Origin: CADEEX01 sp040081555
Lineage (GTDB): Bacteria > Acidobacteriota > Vicinamibacteria > Vicinamibacterales > CAVVIG01
NCBI GenBank assembly: GCA_040081555.1
Contig: JBEBGG010000198.1
Span: forward strand, 1-5,895
Reading direction: 5' to 3'
DNA: 5,895 nt
How positions within the stretch are numbered: position 1 is the stretch's first letter; every line of letters begins with the position of its first letter. A program made the translations under genes and the position numbers. Of the stretch, positions 5,085-5,895 are shown one piece after another. The notes under the pieces are model-generated. The model saw nothing but the letters and a program-made list of their open reading frames with translations, was not told the DNA's origin and made no database searches.

Positions 5085-5895
5085 GGCCGGTGACACCCCC
5101 CGCAATTGGGTCCCAGAGCGCCGCGGTGCTTGTCGAGGTGACAACTGACGCATGCCGTGCCGGTGGTGAAGCGAACCGCGGTGCCGATGGCGGCCGGGAA
5201 CTGGCCTGTCTGAGGTGTGTGACAGTTCGCGCAGACCGTGCTCACGTGCTTGCCGGTGAAGAATCCGGCAGTGGTCTTCGATGTGTGCTGGTAGTTGGCT
5301 ACCTTGAACGAGGCCGCCGAATGGCACGACTCGCACCGGGTGTTCAGCTGTCCAAGGTGCACGTCGGCGTGGCAGGACACGCACTCGCGTCCCACGCCCT
5401 TGAATCGAACGGCCGAGCCCGTGCCTGACGGAAACGGTCCGGTTTCGCGCTTGTGGCACTGGGCGCAGACGACCGCCGTGTGCTTTCCGGTCAAGGCAAA
5501 GCTCTGTGCTGGGTGCAAAAATCCCGGAATGGCGAACTTGGCTCGGTCGAGCGAGTGACACGTCTGGCAGTCCGTGCCCTCCTGTCCGAGGTGCACGTCC
5601 AGATGGCAACTGACGCAGGCGGTTGCCGCCTTCTTGAAGGACACGCGGAAGGGCGACGCCCCGGTCCGGACCGGCGCGGTGAGCGGTTCCGGTGCATGGC
5701 ACTTCTCACAGGCCAGCGTCGCGTGCTGACCGCCAAACAGGTCGAGCTGACGCAGGTGCGCGTACTTCGGGAGCGCAAACGTCGTTGACGAATGACAGGT
5801 CTCGCAGGTGGCGCCGAGCTCGCCTCGATGCACGTCCGTGTGACAGCTCGCGCATGTGGTCGATAGGCCCTTGAAATCGGTGACGACCGGTGCGG
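5081..5895 (-). CDS. Multiheme c-type cytochrome, C-terminal 270 residues (5' end outside window)
   Basis: The frame is open to the right edge, so start, signal peptide and total heme count are unknown; a GTG at 5833 is internal, since an additional CASCH precedes it. Eleven CxxCH motifs are visible. They form units of 77-78 residues with the plan C-V-S-C-H-x-D-V-H-x-G-Q-x4-CxxCH, 29 residues holding a L-H/Q-H and a G-K-H, CxxCH, then a 22-23 residue G-x-F-P/A-V-R-F linker. The D-V-H just after the first heme, the middle His and the G-K-H would give each heme of the triad a distal histidine. This is related in idea to, but distinct from, the module of the next gene. The protein ends two residues after its last CxxCH with TGA inside ATGA, coupling it to the 24-heme cytochrome. 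It is presumably periplasmic or outer-membrane-associated and an electron partner of that protein. Confidence 0.93.
   Translation of the reverse strand, partial: APVVTDFKGLSTTCASCHTDVHRGELGATCETCHSSTTFALPKYAHLRQLDLFGGQHATLACEKCHAPEPLTAPVRTGASPFRVSFKKAATACVSCHLDVHLGQEGTDCQTCHSLDRAKFAIPGFLHPAQSFALTGKHTAVVCAQCHKRETGPFPSGTGSAVRFKGVGRECVSCHADVHLGQLNTRCESCHSAASFKVANYQHTSKTTAGFFTGKHVSTVCANCHTPQTGQFPAAIGTAVRFTTGTACVSCHLDKHRGALGPNCGGCHRP

Noticed and set aside
5085..5702. Upstream extension of the 24-heme cytochrome frame to a start at 5702
   Set aside because: The extension is out of frame with 8 clear CxxCH motifs of the upstream cytochrome, and the ATG at 5084 gives a proper signal peptide and an ATGA overlap.

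Overview
The window is GC-rich and densely coding. It looks like chromosome from a Gram-negative environmental bacterium. The MacB-type permease ending, the outer-membrane beta-barrel and the large repeat-built multiheme cytochromes would suit an Acidobacteriota-like lineage, but that placement is inference and no marker gene is present to test it.

Layout: positions 3-488 (+) hold the last 161 codons of an ABC transporter permease of the MacB/FtsX type. A short stretch at about 530-700 (+) carries decayed pieces of a SulP-type anion permease, ending in a recognisable STAS-domain core. From 656 to the right edge everything real is on the minus strand and forms one tight operon, transcribed right to left. 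In transcription order it encodes: (1) a multiheme c-type cytochrome cut by the window edge (11 CxxCH visible); (2) a complete secreted 619-residue cytochrome with 24 CxxCH motifs in eight tri-heme units; (3) a 445-residue signal-peptide protein that reads as an outer-membrane beta-barrel; (4) an 81-residue cytosolic zinc-ribbon protein; (5) a 326-residue protein with a signal peptide, a periplasmic beta-sandwich-like domain, one membrane helix and a cytoplasmic helical tail. The junctions are ATGA overlap, abutting TAA-ATG, an 8-bp gap, and GTGA overlap, so the five products are probably translated together.

The obvious reading is an electron-transfer locus. Two periplasmic or exported multiheme cytochromes (at least 35 hemes between them) sit directly upstream of a barrel, the gene arrangement of porin-cytochrome conduits that carry electrons across the outer membrane. 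The barrel is smaller than MtrB/PioB and is not clearly of that family, and the last two genes are not standard parts of known conduits, so this could be an undescribed variant. The operon promoter and the start of the first cytochrome lie outside the window. No RNA gene, insertion sequence, CRISPR array or attachment site was seen.
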